The translations under genes were made by a program, and so were the position numbers. A stretch of DNA of 64,000 nt from Miscanthus floridulus (taxonomy: Eukaryota; Streptophyta; Magnoliopsida; Poales; Poaceae), in NCBI RefSeq assembly GCF_019320115.1, contig NC_089591.1:21182502-21246501 (forward strand), in the 5' to 3' direction. Shown piece by piece: positions 44,531 to 56,012 of the stretch. A model generated the notes under the pieces. It did no database searches and was not told the DNA's origin. It saw nothing but the letters and a program-made list of their open reading frames with translations. The number at the start of each line of letters is the position of its first letter. Positions within the stretch are counted from its first letter, which is position 1.

Positions 44531-45872
44531 TTGTTGAAGAAAATCTCGAGCAACTCGAGTTTTAATTTGCGATCGATCCTAGAGAAAGAAAAGCTAAATG
44601 GAATTAATTTTGTTGATTGGATCCGAAACCTGAGAATTGTTCACAGGCAGGAAAAGAAAGAGTACGTTCTTGATACGCCATACCCGAATGAGCCTCAGAA
44701 TGTCGCGTACAATTCCAATGCATATCATGCTTATGTGAAGCACACTGATGATGTTGTGGATGTGCAGTACCTGATGCTTGCTTGCATGAACTCTGAGTTG
44801 CAGAAGCAATATGAGAGCACCAACCCGCATGATATGATTGTGGGGCTACGTGGCATGTTCAAAAACCAGGCAAGGGTTTACAGGTTTAACACCTCGAAGG
44901 CCCCATTTAGAAGCAAGCTTGCTGAAGGCGCTCCGGTTAGCCCTCATGTAATCAAGATAATTGGTTACATTGAGAGCTTGCAGAGACTGGGTTTTCCCCT
45001 CTATGACCATCTCGCCACCGATGTGATACTACAGTCTTTGCCAGCTAGCTTTGAGCCACTTATTATGAATTATCACATGAATGGCTTGAAGAAGACGCTG
45101 ACCGAGTTGCATGGGATGCTGAAGATGGCAGAGGTGAGCCTTAGGAAGGCTCCTGGTCATGCAGAAGGGTAAGAAGCAAAAGCGTCCAGGCAAGGATAAG
45201 AAACCTACCAATAGTGAGACTTCTAAGCAGGCAACTAAGGCCAAAGAAAAGAATAAAAAGGTTAGCCCCTCCTTTGATGATGTTTGTTTTCACTGCAGTG
45301 TGAAAGGACATTGGTCGAGGAATTGCAAGAAGTACCTAGAAGAGAAGAAAAAGAATGGAGGTGTGGCCTCCGCTCAAGGTATTAATGTGTTTGAAATTAA
45401 TCTTGCAATGCGTTCTAATGATGCATGGGTATTTGATACTGGTGCAATGATTCACACTTGCATAATCGTTGCAGGGACTAAAAATAATTAGGCGCTTTAC
45501 AAGAGACGACGTGGATTTGCGTATCAGGGAATGGAGCAAAGGTTGCTACGTTGGCTGTCGGCACTTATTCATTGTCGCTACCTTGTGGATTAGTGCTAGA
45601 ACTTAATAATTGTTATTTTGTTCCTACATTGAATAAGAACATTATTTCTGCCTCATGTTTATAGGATGATGGTTTTGAATTTGTAAAAAAGAACAAGTAT
45701 TGTTCTATTTTTATGAATGGCATGTACTATGGGAGATGTCCCGTTGTGAATGGGCTTTATGTTCTTAATCTTGAGGAAACTAAAATCAGTAATGTTAATG
45801 CTAAGAGAGTTCGCAAACATGATTCTAATCCTACTTACTTGTGGCATTATCGCTTAGGCCATATAGGCAATG
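44531..45872 (+). pseudogene. gag, protease and pre-integrase remnant of element D
   Basis: The gag body (44531-45172) reads well, with RSILEKEKLNGINFVDWIRNL, LMLACMNSELQKQYE and LPASFEPLIMNYHMNGL, typical copia gag. A frame change near 45160 leads to a Lys-rich tail and the zinc knuckle CFHCSVKGHWSRNC (C-x2-C-x4-H-x4-C). The protease active site follows as WVFDTGAMIHTC. After another frame change near 45490 come the protease end and the pre-integrase start (TYLWHYRLGHIG). Reading stops at 45872, where element F inserted. The first ATG could be a few codons upstream of the true conserved start. The gag is one of the best preserved element frames in the window. Confidence 0.88.
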
Positions 45873-46147
45873 TTGGCGGTGCTTAACTCACATAATTAAC
45901 CACCAACACTTGCATAAAATCCTAGCATACAAGCAACAAACTTAGACATAGGGCATCAGAACTAACGATTTCCATGAGTTTTGGTGTTTTACCATTTACA
46001 GAAGGACATGTCGGAATAACAAGGAAAACACGCCCAAATACACAATACGACAAGGCGTAAGATCACCCGACATTAGCCCAGGGGGAGAAGGCCCACCTAT
46101 TAGGAAAATCAAGGCCCTGTCACATGTAGAAAAAGGCCCAAAACCCA
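45873..46147 (+). mobile_element. LTR of gypsy-type element F, first part
   Basis: It starts TGTTGGCGGTGCTTAACTC, breaking the pre-integrase frame of element D. It continues to 46147, where element E (target duplication CCCAT) splits it. The remainder is at 51900-52969. Minus E, the LTR is about 1.34 kb. Confidence 0.75.
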
Positions 46148-47761
46148 TTGAAAGCACCTAGGCCCCTAGTTGGGTTTCGATGATTAATGACAATATAAGA
46201 TTACTATGACTAACGTGTGTTTTGTAGAGGCAATTAAGTTAGGTCATAGTAATGGCAATTGATTGGGCAATCATGGTTGTCATGCCCCTACGATGGAAAT
46301 CATTTCAATTTTTAAAGGATGGACGACAAGGTTAAGGATGGACTAGTTCTAAGTGTCGTTTGGTGTTGAAGAGACACTTAGTGTAGTTTATGACTTTGTT
46401 TTTTCTTTGGCCATACTATTAAGGGGGGTATGTACTAGTAGCTTGACCTAGGTGAGTCTAGTGGGTTAGGTGTGGTGCACACTTGTCAAATCTAGCACTA
46501 GGTAGCTCCGAAGTAGCCCTAAGATTAATTGGAGCCAACTTCATTCACATATGATTTCAGTTGGAAGTGAATGGAGGGTCAAATGTTGATTGGACGCTGG
46601 TTTCGGTATGACCAGACGCTGGCATAGAGTCCAGTTAGTTCATTTGATCAAGCTGAAGTCGTCTGGATGCAACTGGACGTTGAGTGAAAAGTGACCGGAC
46701 GCTGGGTGCCAGAGTCTAGGTCAACTCCAGTAAGGTTTCAGAGAGGGAGAATCCTGATTGGACACGTTCCGTTCAGTGCTGACCGGATGCTGGTCAGGTT
46801 CCAGTTACTAATCGGACACTGAACAGCGAAGTGACCAGGACTCTAGGCTCTAGCATTCGGTCAACATCAGTAAGGTTCCAGAGAGTAGTTTTCGTGACCA
46901 AACGCATGTTAAAGTTCGGTCACAACTTAACGGCTCAGTGGCTGGGGAGAACTAACCGGAGCGTCCAGTCACCTTGACTGGAGCGTTCGGTCACCCCGTA
47001 GAGTGCTGACTCAAGCATATAACGATTCGTTTTGAATGAGGGGGTATAAATACTTCCTCTATTTATTCAAGGGAGTACTCTTGCCCATTTCAGCAACTAA
47101 GAAACACCCTTAAGAGTGCTTAGGAGAGCAAGAGCCTAGTGAGGTGATTGAGATTCGAGAATCTAAAATTAAGGCCTCATTAGTGAAAAGAGAGTAGCAA
47201 GTGTGCATCCACCCTTCTCATTAGGCTTGTTGTGGTCAAGTGGGAGTTCTCGCTTGTTAGTCTTGGTGATCGCCATCACCTAGATGGCTTGGTGGTGATT
47301 GGGAGTTTGGTGATCATCTAGTGTTGCTTGTGGACGACCCAACTCAAGTTGTGAGCGGTTGTGGGTGATTCACCGCGACGAAGTGTCGAAGAATCAACCT
47401 GTAGAGAGCACATGATCCTTACATGGATCAAGGGGGAGCTACACCCTTGCGTAGGTGCTCCAACAAGGACTAGTGGGGAGTGGCGACTCTCCGATACCTT
47501 GGCAAAACATCACCGCGTTCCTTCTCCTCTCTTTACTTTAAGCATTTACATTTGAGCAATTCAATTCTTGTCTTTACATTCTTAGAATTGCCATGCTAGA
47601 GTAGAATTGAAACTTAAGGTGCTAAAATTTTGTGCGGTAGATCAATATATTCACTTTCTAGGCACAAGGGGTGAAGTGGGCTAAGTGTAGGGTTTATTTA
47701 TTGCAAAGAATTTTAGAATTAGCCCAATTCACCCCCTCTCTTGGGCATCTTGATCCTTTCA
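46148..47761 (+). mobile_element. 5' LTR of element E
   Basis: A 1614-base LTR with an array of degenerate 12-13 base motifs (GACCGGACGCTGG and its reverse complement) at 46588-46998. This is followed by a TATA box GTATAAATAC at 47042 and a probable transcribed part that is AT-richer. The end CTTGATCCTTTCA abuts the primer site. Confidence 0.92.
47042..47051 (+). promoter_or_regulatory. TATA box of the 5' LTR of element E
   Basis: GTATAAATAC lies directly after the motif array, and the same string is kept at 51181-51190 in the 3' LTR. Position in the LTR fits a U3 promoter. Confidence 0.65.
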
Positions 47762-47763
47762 AT

Positions 47764-47776
47764 TGGTATCAGAGCC
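47764..47776 (+). other. Primer binding site of element E
   Basis: TGGTATCAGAGCC, two bases after the LTR end, matches initiator tRNA-Met over 13 bases. Confidence 0.92.
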
Positions 47777-47824
47777 TCATGCTCATGTATTTAGGCATAA
47801 CTGCCTAGAGAAAGATGTCCCATG

Positions 47825-49408
47825 GGGAATGGACCTCCTCCTATCTTTGAGGGAGATGATTTTCCTTATTGGAAAATCTGCATGGAGGCGTATTTAGAAG
47901 CTCTAGATGTTGGAATTCTTAGAGCCGCCTCTCAAGGTTTCCCAAAACCTAGGGATCCCACGCACCTTCAAGGGATGAAGTGAATTACTGAAAAATGGAA
48001 TGCAAAGGCTAGAAACACCATCTTTAGAAGCCTAGCCTTTGCAAAGATGTGTTTAACCGTGTGAGGAACCACAAGGATGCCCATGCACTATGGTCGGACA
48101 TTTGTGCGCTCCATGAGGGAACAAAGAGTGAGCGTGAGGAACACTATCATCTCATCATGAAAAAGCTTAATTCTTTTGAGATGCTTTCTAATGAAAGTGC
48201 TAATGAGATGTACTTATGCTTAAATGTTCTTGTAGAGGAAGTCAATGGGCTTGGACTCACTCAAATGCAACCATCCGATGTTGTAAGAAAAATCTTGAGT
48301 GTCCTCCCCATTGACAAATATGGGCATATTGTGACCGTGCTTCATCAAGGTGATCTTTCCACCGCTACACCAACTCAAATCTTGGGAAAGATCAACGCTC
48401 ATGAGATGTACATGCACATCACACCACAAGATGACTCATCCTCTGCTAAGAAGAAAGACAAAGACTTGGCATTCAAGGCTAGCCAAGAGAAGGGCAAAGC
48501 AAGAATTGAGTATGAGAGCTCAAGTTATGATGAAATTGATGATGCAAGTCTTGCTCTCATGGTGAGAAGAACTGCCAAAATGCTAAAGAAGCTCAACAAG
48601 AATGGTGTCAAGTTTGATAGCAAGAAAAAGAAGTTCTTCACTAGCACTAGAAGGAAGCCAATCTCCGAGATGGATTGCTATAATTGTGGAGAACTTGGTC
48701 ATCTAGCACATCAATGCCCGAAGCCTAAGAAAGACAAATACAAGAAGAAGAACAAGGGCAAGAAAGATAACTCAAGTGATGAAGATGAAGATGAGAAGAA
48801 GAAAAACAAGCCATACAAGAAGGACTTCCACAAGAAGAAGAAAAATGGCAAGGCATACATCATCGGTGATTGGCTCATGGACATTGATTCATCAAGTTGC
48901 TCATCCGATGATGATAGTGACAACAAGAAGGTGGCCGCTATTGTGATTGACTCTTCATCATCATCACCGACACCACCACCATCATCCTCTACACACCTAT
49001 GCCTTATGGCCAAGGGTGAATGAAAGGTATCAAATGATGATGAAAGTAGTGGTGATGAAAATGCTTACAATGATGATAGTGATAGTGATGATGATGAATT
49101 TGAATCACCTTCATATGATGATCTTGTTAAATTGCTAAATCAATAAACTAAGATCATTAGGAAGTCAAGAGCTAAGAATGAAAAGCTAGAACTTAAGAAT
49201 GATTCTCTTTTAGCTAAATGTGACATAGCGGAAAAGGCTAGTGTTGAGCTTAGAGAAGCAAATGATGCTATGTCATCCAAAATCAAGGAGCTAAAATCTT
49301 CTAAGAAAGAGCTTAAAGATAAACATGATAAACTTGAGGGGATACACAATGAGCTCATCACTAGCTATAACATGCTAAAAGAAGAGTATACCAAACCTCA
49401 AGGTTAAT
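47825..49408 (+). pseudogene. gag of element E with stops and a frameshift
   Basis: The N-terminus (about 47825-48060) reads PPIFEGDDFPYWKICMEAYL with a stop at 47981 and then a frame change near 48055. From 48049 a 324-residue frame carries the gag core (LWSDICALHEGTKSEREEHY, LSVLPIDKYGHIVTVL) and the zinc knuckle CYNCGELGHLAHQC (about 48674-48715), then a Lys-rich and an Asp/Ser-rich tail. A TGA at 49021 interrupts, but the same frame continues with an acidic stretch and a coiled coil (LELKNDSLLAKCDIAEKA) to a stop near 49408. The order matches SIRE-type gag. The protein would coat element RNA. Confidence 0.88.
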
Positions 49409-50249
49409 CATGATAATCTTGTTATCTCTCATGAGTTTTTATCCAATGAACCACATGATGCTACTTCCAGCGACAGAGCAGCCTACACCGCCAGAGCTAC
49501 GTGTCCCTAGACCTTCCACCATTGCTCTAGTTACTAGGACTATAGAGACGCTCGCATCATCAGTTGCATCATTAGAGCCACCTGATATAGTCATACCTGC
49601 AGAGTCACAGGTCGCACCAGTCCCAGATCCGACCCAGACCGCTTCAGCGTCACTTCCTAGCGACAGAGGGTCAGACTGCTCAGAGCTCAGGATCAAATGA
49701 TGATGCTACCTAGTTTTAGATCGCTCACCGCACCTCAGTGCCTGAACTTGTCTACTTCAGCCCCGTCGACCGACCCTTTGGTTTTGGTGTTTGACGCCAA
49801 AGAGGGAGAGGGATCAAGTATGATAGACTTAGGAGGAGCGATATATCTAGGGGGAGCTTATTTATTACATTTGGTTTTTTATGTGTGATACATTATTATG
49901 CATTCATGTTTACTTTCATGCATTAAACTACATAAGTGTGATCATGATATTTATGTGATATGTGATATTTATGTGATATATGACATGTGTGCTCTCTACT
50001 TTGAAATATTTATAGGTCATGTCACTTGGTTATGCTCATTTGTTTTGCTTCTGTGTCTTTACTCCAATTCAAATGAGCTTTATTTCTTGTACTCATGCTT
50101 ATTTAATATCTATTGAGTACATCATGTTGGCTTGGGTCATATAAGCTTGCCTAACTCTTTTGTTCTTATTGCTAAAAGCTTATATGAACCAAGCATGTTG
50201 AAAACCTCATCTCTTTTACATACTCGAGGTTGTATTGTCATCAATCACC
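49409..50249 (+). other. Region between gag and polypurine tract of element E
   Basis: Two short open stretches, 49410-49700 and 49697-49888, are rich in Pro, Ser, Thr and Val (for example PELRVPRPSTIALVTRTIE). They have no recognisable domain. In complete SIRE elements pol and an envelope-like ORF lie here. This stretch may be a scrap of the latter or DNA kept at the deletion point. The rest, to 50249, is AT-rich 3' leader. Confidence 0.45.
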
Positions 50250-50264
50250 AAAAAGGGGGGAGAT
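50250..50264 (+). other. Polypurine tract of element E
   Basis: AAAAAGGGGGGAGAT lies directly before the 3' LTR start, nearly identical to the tract of element G. Confidence 0.9.
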
Positions 50265-51899
50265 TGAAAGCATCTAGGCCCCTAGTTGGGTTTTGGTGAT
50301 TAATGACAATACGAGATTACTATGACTAATGTGTGTTTTGTGGAGTTAAGTTAGGTCATGGTAATGGCAATTGATTGGGCAATCATGGTTGTCATGCCCC
50401 TACGATGGAAATCGTTTCGGTTTTCCAAGGATGGACGATAAGGTTAAGGATGGACTAGTTCTCAGTGTTGTTTGGTGTTGAAGAGACACTTAGTGTAGTT
50501 TAGGACTTTGTTTTTCCTTTGGCCATACTATTAGGGGGGGTATGGACTAGTAGCTTGACCTAGGTGAGTCTAGTGGGTTAGGTGTGGTGCACACTTGTCA
50601 AATCTAGCACTAGGTAGCTCTGAAGTAGCCCTAAGATCAGTTGGAGCAAACTTCATTCACATATGATTTTGAGTTGGAAGTGAATGGAGGGTCAAATGTT
50701 GACCGAACACTGGTTCCTAGTGTAACCGGACGCTAGCGTAGAGTCCGGTTAGTTCATTTGATGAAGCTGAAGTCGTCTAGATGCGACCAGACATTGAGTG
50801 AAAAGTGACTGGATGCTGGGTGCTAGAGTTTGATCAACTCTAGTAAGGTTCCAGAGAAGGAGAATCCTGATCGGACGCGTTCAGTCAGTGCTGACCGGAC
50901 GCTGGTCAGGTTCTAGTTACTGACCGGACGCTGAACAGCGAAGTGATCAGACTCTGGGCTCCAACGTCCGGTCAACATCAGTAAGGTTCTAGAGGGTAGT
51001 TTTTGTGACTGGACATGTCTGGTCAGTGCTGACCGGACACTAGGTCAGAGTCCGGTCACAACTTAACGGCTTAGTGGAGGGGAGAACTGACCGGAGCGTC
51101 CGGTCACCTTGACCAGAGCGTTCGGTCACCCTAGTAGAGTGTTGACTCAAGCATATAACTGATTCGTTTTGAATGAGGGGGTATAAATACTTCCTCTATT
51201 CATTCAAGGGAGTACTCTTGCCCATTTCAACAGCTAAGAAACACCCTTGAGAGTGCTTAGGAGAGCAAGAGCCTAGTGAGGTGATTGAGATTTGAGAATC
51301 CAAGATTAAGGCCTCATTATTGAAAAGAGGGTAGCAAGTGTGCATCCACCCTTGTCATTAGGCTTGTTGTGGTCAAGTGAGAGTTCTTGCATGTTACTCT
51401 TGGTGATCGCCATCACCTAGATGGCTTCATGGTGATTGGGAGTTTGGTGATCATCCGGTGGAGCTTGTGGATGACCCAACTCAAATTATGAGCAGGTTGT
51501 GGGTGATTCACCATGATGGAGTGTCGAAGAATCAACCCATAGATAGCACTTGATCCTTATGTGGATCAAGGGGGAGCTACACCCTTGCATGGGTGCTCCA
51601 ACAAGGACTAGTAGGGAGTGGCGACTCTCTGATAACTTAGCAAAACATCACCACATTCCTTCTCCTCTCTTTACTTTAAGCATTTACATTTGAGCAATTC
51701 AATTCTTGTCTTTATATTCTTAGAATTGCCATGCTAGAGTAGGATTGGAACTTAGGGTGCTAAACTTTTGTGCAGTAGATCAATAGAATAACTTTCTAGG
51801 CACAAGGGGTGAAGTGGGCTAAGTGTAGGGTTTATTTATTGCAAAGAATTTTAGAATTAGCCCAATTTATCCCACCTATTGGGCATCTTGATCCTTTCA
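50265..51899 (+). mobile_element. 3' LTR of element E
   Basis: 1635 bases, colinear with 46148-47761. The motif array is at 50701-51131 and is somewhat better preserved here, with several exact CCGGACGCTGG or GCGTCCGGTC copies. The TATA box is at 51181. Confidence 0.92.
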
Positions 51900-51904
51900 C
51901 CCAA

Positions 51905-52969
51905 AGCAAACGTGCTCCAAATGGTGCAAAAACTTTGCAGGACCCACCTAGAGGCCCAAAGGAAGCATCCCACCGAAGATGGGGCCATTTGGACCTAGTT
52001 GAGGTGTGGCCACACCCCTGGTGCGCCCGCACCACCACTGGGGTCCCTTGGGCACATCTTTGGTGGGCCACCTCATGCCGCCTCTCCATTGACGGTTTCA
52101 TGGGTGAAGGTAGTAACCTAAATGCGCAGATTGGTGGTTTGGTGCATTCCATGAGGGGATGAAACATTTTCAAATGACCCCCTCCTCTCCACCTATAAAA
52201 GGAGGCTCCATCATCCTCATTTGAACAACACCTCAAGGGAGCAAGAGCAACACACAAGAGCAACATTCCAAAGGGCTTAGGCCCTAGTAGCTATCTAGAA
52301 TTGTAAGGGAGAGATGTGAGGTAAGAGTATAGGGAAGAGTTAGCTTGTCGATGTCTCCCTGAATTGTACCTCAACGGATACTTGTGCCTCAACAGGGTTT
52401 TCTACTAAGTGAGTATTCATGATTCTTTTGGTTATAAAAGTCTTTGATTAGTTAAGCTTTACTCTTACTTGTTTGCAGGTTTGTCGTCCATCCCCATGGT
52501 GGATGCTCTAGTAGAGGACTCCTAATAAAGACAGATGTTCCTAGCTAACGCTATAGTAGTAGTCAATAGCGTAGACGTGGTGTCTAGGCTAGAGGCTACC
52601 TTTGTTTGCATCATGCCCTATGGTTGAGGGGTAGGCGACAGGTGGTGATAGCCCTATCCATCCCTTGTAATCCTCCATGTTCGAGTGTGGCATAGAGCCA
52701 TAGGCTAGCAACGCTTGGCAGACTAGGTGTTCACCAGTGCCCGAAGTAGGCAAGTAGAAGTAGAGTTTATCTTCTCATAGACCCAAAAGCCATCGGAATC
52801 CACCTCTACCCTTATCAGCTACCCTTCTATTGTCCTTGGACTTAGTAGCTAGAAGAAATACCTCTGTTCCCTATGGAAATATGATACCCTGAATACTTCC
52901 AAGTGAAAGCTACAATGGTAATTTTGTATGCTTGCGGATTCTTTCTATAAATGTTAAAAAATACCAACA
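51905..52969 (+). mobile_element. LTR of element F, second part
   Basis: It continues F's LTR after element E. A TATA box CCTATAAAAGGAGG (52191-52204) sits in a typical LTR promoter context. The LTR ends TACCAACA at 52969, pairing with the TGTTGG start at 45873 as terminal inverted repeats. A primer site follows. Short ORFs at 51809-52266 on both strands are not conserved genes. Confidence 0.75.
52191..52204 (+). promoter_or_regulatory. TATA box of the LTR of element F
   Basis: CCTATAAAAGGAGG is a strong plant TATA context followed within about 30 bases by a CATCCTCATTTG string that could contain the start site. Confidence 0.65.
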
Positions 52970-52977
52970 AGCTTTCA

Positions 52978-52995
52978 TGCACCATTGTTGGGGAA
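52978..52995 (+). other. Degenerate primer binding site of element F
   Basis: TGCACCATTGTTGGGGAA begins nine bases after the LTR end. It resembles, with several C-to-T or G-to-A type changes, the primer site complementary to tRNA-Asp used by many gypsy elements of grasses. The identification is by resemblance. Confidence 0.5.
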
Positions 52996-53084
52996 TGGTT
53001 GCTATTTTCTTTGAACCTAGTTCGTCCTCATATCTGTATCTTTTTCTTTTTTGTAAAAACAAATTTTTTTCTCTCTTTGTCACA

Positions 53085-53717
53085 ATGAAGCCAACTCCAT
53101 TTCAAAATCCTTTTGCTTCAAAGGGTGAGTTATCAAAGCCACTTTCAAAACCAACCTTTTCATCTGGCTATGAACTTCACCCTGGCTTGATAGCCATGGT
53201 TCAGGCATAGCCCTTCGCAGGGCTTGATCACAAAAACCCGTGTCATCACCAATGCAATTTTGAGGAAATGTGTTCATGCCTAAGCATCTCAGACATGACA
53301 TAGGAAACTCTAAGGTGGAAGTTGTTTCCCTTCTCCCTCATGGGGGAGGTGAAGGAATGGTACACACATGCTGTAGGAAGTACGAATGGGGATTGGGATG
53401 AACTTAAAGACAAGTTTTGTCTTCCATTCTTCCCTGTGTCCCGTATCGACTCCCTACCAAGGGCAATCCTTGATTTTGAGCAGTATGAGAAGGAATCTAC
53501 AGGTGCAGCCTGGGCTAGGTTTTCAATGTTAATATATGCCGGCCCAAGCTTGTCTTTACCCAACAACATGCTGTTGCATCTCTTTTGTTTAGGTCTCGAC
53601 ATAGAAGCTGCCCTATACCTTGACATGACCATCGAAGTGTCATTTACACAAAAAACTATGATGGAACAAAAGAAAATCCTTACTCACATCCTAGAAAACA
53701 TGCTTCTTCCATCATAA
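53085..53717 (+). pseudogene. gag of element F (Ty3/gypsy)
   Basis: One frame runs from the ATG at 53085 to a TAA at about 53715, broken only by TAG at 53208-53210 and TAG at 53301-53303. The reading includes PFQNPFASKGELSKP, then WKLFPFSLMGEVKEWYTHAV, FCLPFFPVSRIDSL, FEQYEKESTGAAWARFSML and LFCLGLDIEAALYLD. This is the capsid type of a grass gypsy family. Both internal stops are TAG. Protein role: capsid of the element particle. Confidence 0.82.
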
Positions 53718-53857
53718 AACCCAAATCCCTCCAAAAGAAGGGCATGTCAAGCTTTGAGGAGCCCTCATCAGCCAAATCCAAACTCGTTCCATCCTTAGAT
53801 TCGACTATTGAGCCCTCACCCGAACCATGAACACTCAAGGAAAAAATACTTCATCCT

Positions 53858-54274
53858 TTGGAGTTCTTTATCAAATTCGAGGATTATGGCAATATCTCGA
53901 AGTTATCATGGCACAAAAAGCACACAAAGGAAGTTTTGCCTAGAGGGGAACCATTAAAGGAATGGTTAATGGAAGTGAAACATTCTTTTGAAGCAATTCA
54001 GATTCGTTCACCTTCCACGGCCATGCCTTGTTCGTTAAGGGGAACAAACATAGATGCCCTGCACAACCCCACTGTCGGAACTAGTATCATGTCAGAATTC
54101 ATAGCAAAAAACCTTTTGGGTAACATGCCGCTAGTTCTGAACAATAAACTCTTCAAAAGTCCTTTGGGACTATTTTTCGAGTGTTGTGGGATCGCTAGGG
54201 CCGTGCTAGTCATAATTGACAAAATTGAGGTTTTCATAGACTTCCATATCTATGCCATTGTTGGTATTTATTAA
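53858..54274 (+). pseudogene. Protease-like fragment of element F
   Basis: A 138-residue frame reads WLMEVKHSFEAIQIRSP, LRGTNIDALHNPTVGTSIMS and NKLFKSPLGLFFECCGIARA. The pattern of a strand, then a short loop followed by NPTVGTSIMSEF, looks like a retroviral-type aspartic protease fold. The usual Asp-Ser/Thr-Gly is replaced by LHNPTVG, so the catalytic residue is not evident. It is cut off by a stop at 54272-54274. No RT or integrase follows, so F looks non-autonomous or truncated. Confidence 0.6.
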
Positions 54275-55377
54275 CTTGTCACTTGTTTAGTAGTCACCTA
54301 TTACAAACCTATATCTCCTAACATTACTTTACTAGGCTATCATCCCTAGTGATGATGCCAGAGATGCTTGTTGGTACTACATAGCATTACTACTACAATA
54401 ATACTAAGTACTTCTTTATTAATTTATGTGATTAGGAAGAATAGATATGAATATATACATATGAAAGGGATCTGCAAGCGCACAGATAATTATACCATTG
54501 TAGCGCTTCACCTGAGAGTATTCTTGGTATCGTTATTAATAGTTTTACCATAGGGAAGGTCTAGCATGGACATGTATTGATAACTTATACTATTGATAGA
54601 TAAGTAAACCATCACCAATAATATACTCATAACAGGGGTAAGTCATGGTATAAGATATATATATATATATATGATAAGTATTAATCCTCAATAATGATAA
54701 ATCGCTCAGAGTACTCTTTTCTATGGCATTAGCATGGTCAGGTAGAATATTAGAGAAATAATTCCTAAGTCATTCTTAGTTACAAGTCAAAACATACATT
54801 GATTAGTGCAATTACACCTAGTAGTCATGGCTAAGGTTATCTTTATATCTACACATAAGGGATATTACTAAGGAAGATTAAGAACAGAGCTTGTTTTATC
54901 TTTGTAACTGGACCCTACTTGCACCTATATTCGGGGAGTGGACTACATAGGACTCAATAGGAGTGTCACATCCATGATCTACCACATGACCCAGAATATA
55001 GGGTGTATCCGTAGGTAAACAACCTATAAGCACCACGCTTACACAATGTCGACCACCCACCCCGTGTACTTTAGAGTGAGCGCTATACAAACTTATGCAT
55101 AAACATAATGATAAACTAGCTATACTAAGTATATAATCAAAGTAGTCGTTGAACATTATAACGAAGAACATGAATAAGATGAATACTAATATTGTCATAA
55201 CAATTATAGCAAGCATATAAAAATATTGGAGGTACAAAAGAGAGGGGGTACAAAGATTATACCAAGCCACGCCCTTGACATGATCGGGAATCCAAGCGAA
55301 GCCTGCCTGCCTCCCTCTTGACCTAGCCTAACTAGCTATGCCCTAGAATATGGTGGAGATTTGAGGGCCAGATGTTC
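54275..55377. other. Anonymous repeat-like DNA
   Basis: No gene recognised. It contains an (AT) repeat at 54655-54672. Strings such as GGGATCTGCAAGCGCACAG (near 54467) are ones I associate with non-coding parts of grass retroelements, but I cannot name the family. It may be the 3' part of F or of another element. Confidence 0.4.
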
Positions 55378-56012
55378 TTTGCCACTGCGATATGAAGGTG
55401 CTGCAGTGGATCTCATGGAGCGACAAAAATCCTGGGTGCCGCTACAATAAATGCAAGCACGCTTGGGTAAGTTCATTTTTATCCCCAACTTTAGTTATAA
55501 AATACTGTGGTTAGTGCTCCAATCATGGATATTTTTTGTAGTCCCCACAAGACTGCCACTTCTATCAATGGGTTGATCCTGAGCATTCTGATTTCTTGAA
55601 TAAGTTGCTGCTGGATCTATGAAATACCAGAAGAGAAAAGAATAGTGAGATCGCACACCTGCATAGGCAACTGAGCCAATATGAATCGCGCAACATCGAG
55701 AATCCTGATGACAAGATGGTGGGCAGGAATGTCAATCAGATCTGTGTTACCAAATCAGTGGTAGTGGAGTCTTGTCGGTGGTCATTCTGTTTTTAGCTAT
55801 TTGTTTTTCTTATAGGCCTGATTACCGGTTTGTTCATGATGGCATGTCACTAGTTATAGATTTAGAAAATTCTTCTCAATTGTAGGGATGCCAGCGACCT
55901 ATGGTATTACGCTAGGTATTTTAATTGGGTGGAACGAATATGTAAGGACGCCCTATTTCTTACATTTGTTCAAGTATGAAATTGTTAGGAGGCAGAGTGC
56001 CATGTTTTAATA
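55378..56012 (+). pseudogene. GRF-type zinc-finger protein pseudogene
   Basis: Exon 1 reads LCHCDMKVLQWISWSDKNPG then CRYNKCKHAW (to 55466). A clean intron follows (55467 GTAAGT to 55541 TTTTTTGTAG). Exon 2 (from 55542) reads SPQDCHFYQWVDPEHSDFLN. Together these give the GRF zinc finger: C-x-C, the W-S-x-x-NPG core, Cys in YNKCK, and the final Cys in DCHFYQWVD. GRF domains bind single-stranded nucleic acid in topoisomerase III and NEIL-type proteins; plants have many small uncharacterised relatives. An in-frame TGA lies just upstream of the finger and another at 55620-55622. Reading after it continues with a charged helix (REKNSEIAHLHRQLSQYESR). A last hydrophobic piece (YGITLGILIGW) near 55905-56011 may be a membrane tail. 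It has been spliced as a gene in the past but is now broken. Confidence 0.65.

Larger units (their letters stand above)
46148..51899 (+). mobile_element. Element E: gag-only SIRE-type copia retrotransposon
   Basis: Two LTRs (46148-47761 and 50265-51899) enclose 2.5 kb. Each starts TGAAAGCA and ends CCTTTCA; flanks CCCAT (46143-46147) and CCCAA (51900-51904) form a target duplication with one mismatch. A primer site and polypurine tract are in place. The interior has gag and a Pro/Ser-rich stretch but no protease, integrase, RT or RNase H, so E is non-autonomous and would depend on a full SIRE-type relative such as an intact version of G. LTRs differ by roughly 8 percent in the first 180 bases. 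Confidence 0.93.

Noticed and set aside
48711..49013. Minus-strand ORF rich in Phe and Ser
   Set aside because: Shadow of the Lys- and Asp-rich tail of element E gag on the other strand.
53246..53632. 128-residue minus-strand ORF
   Set aside because: Shadow of element F gag.
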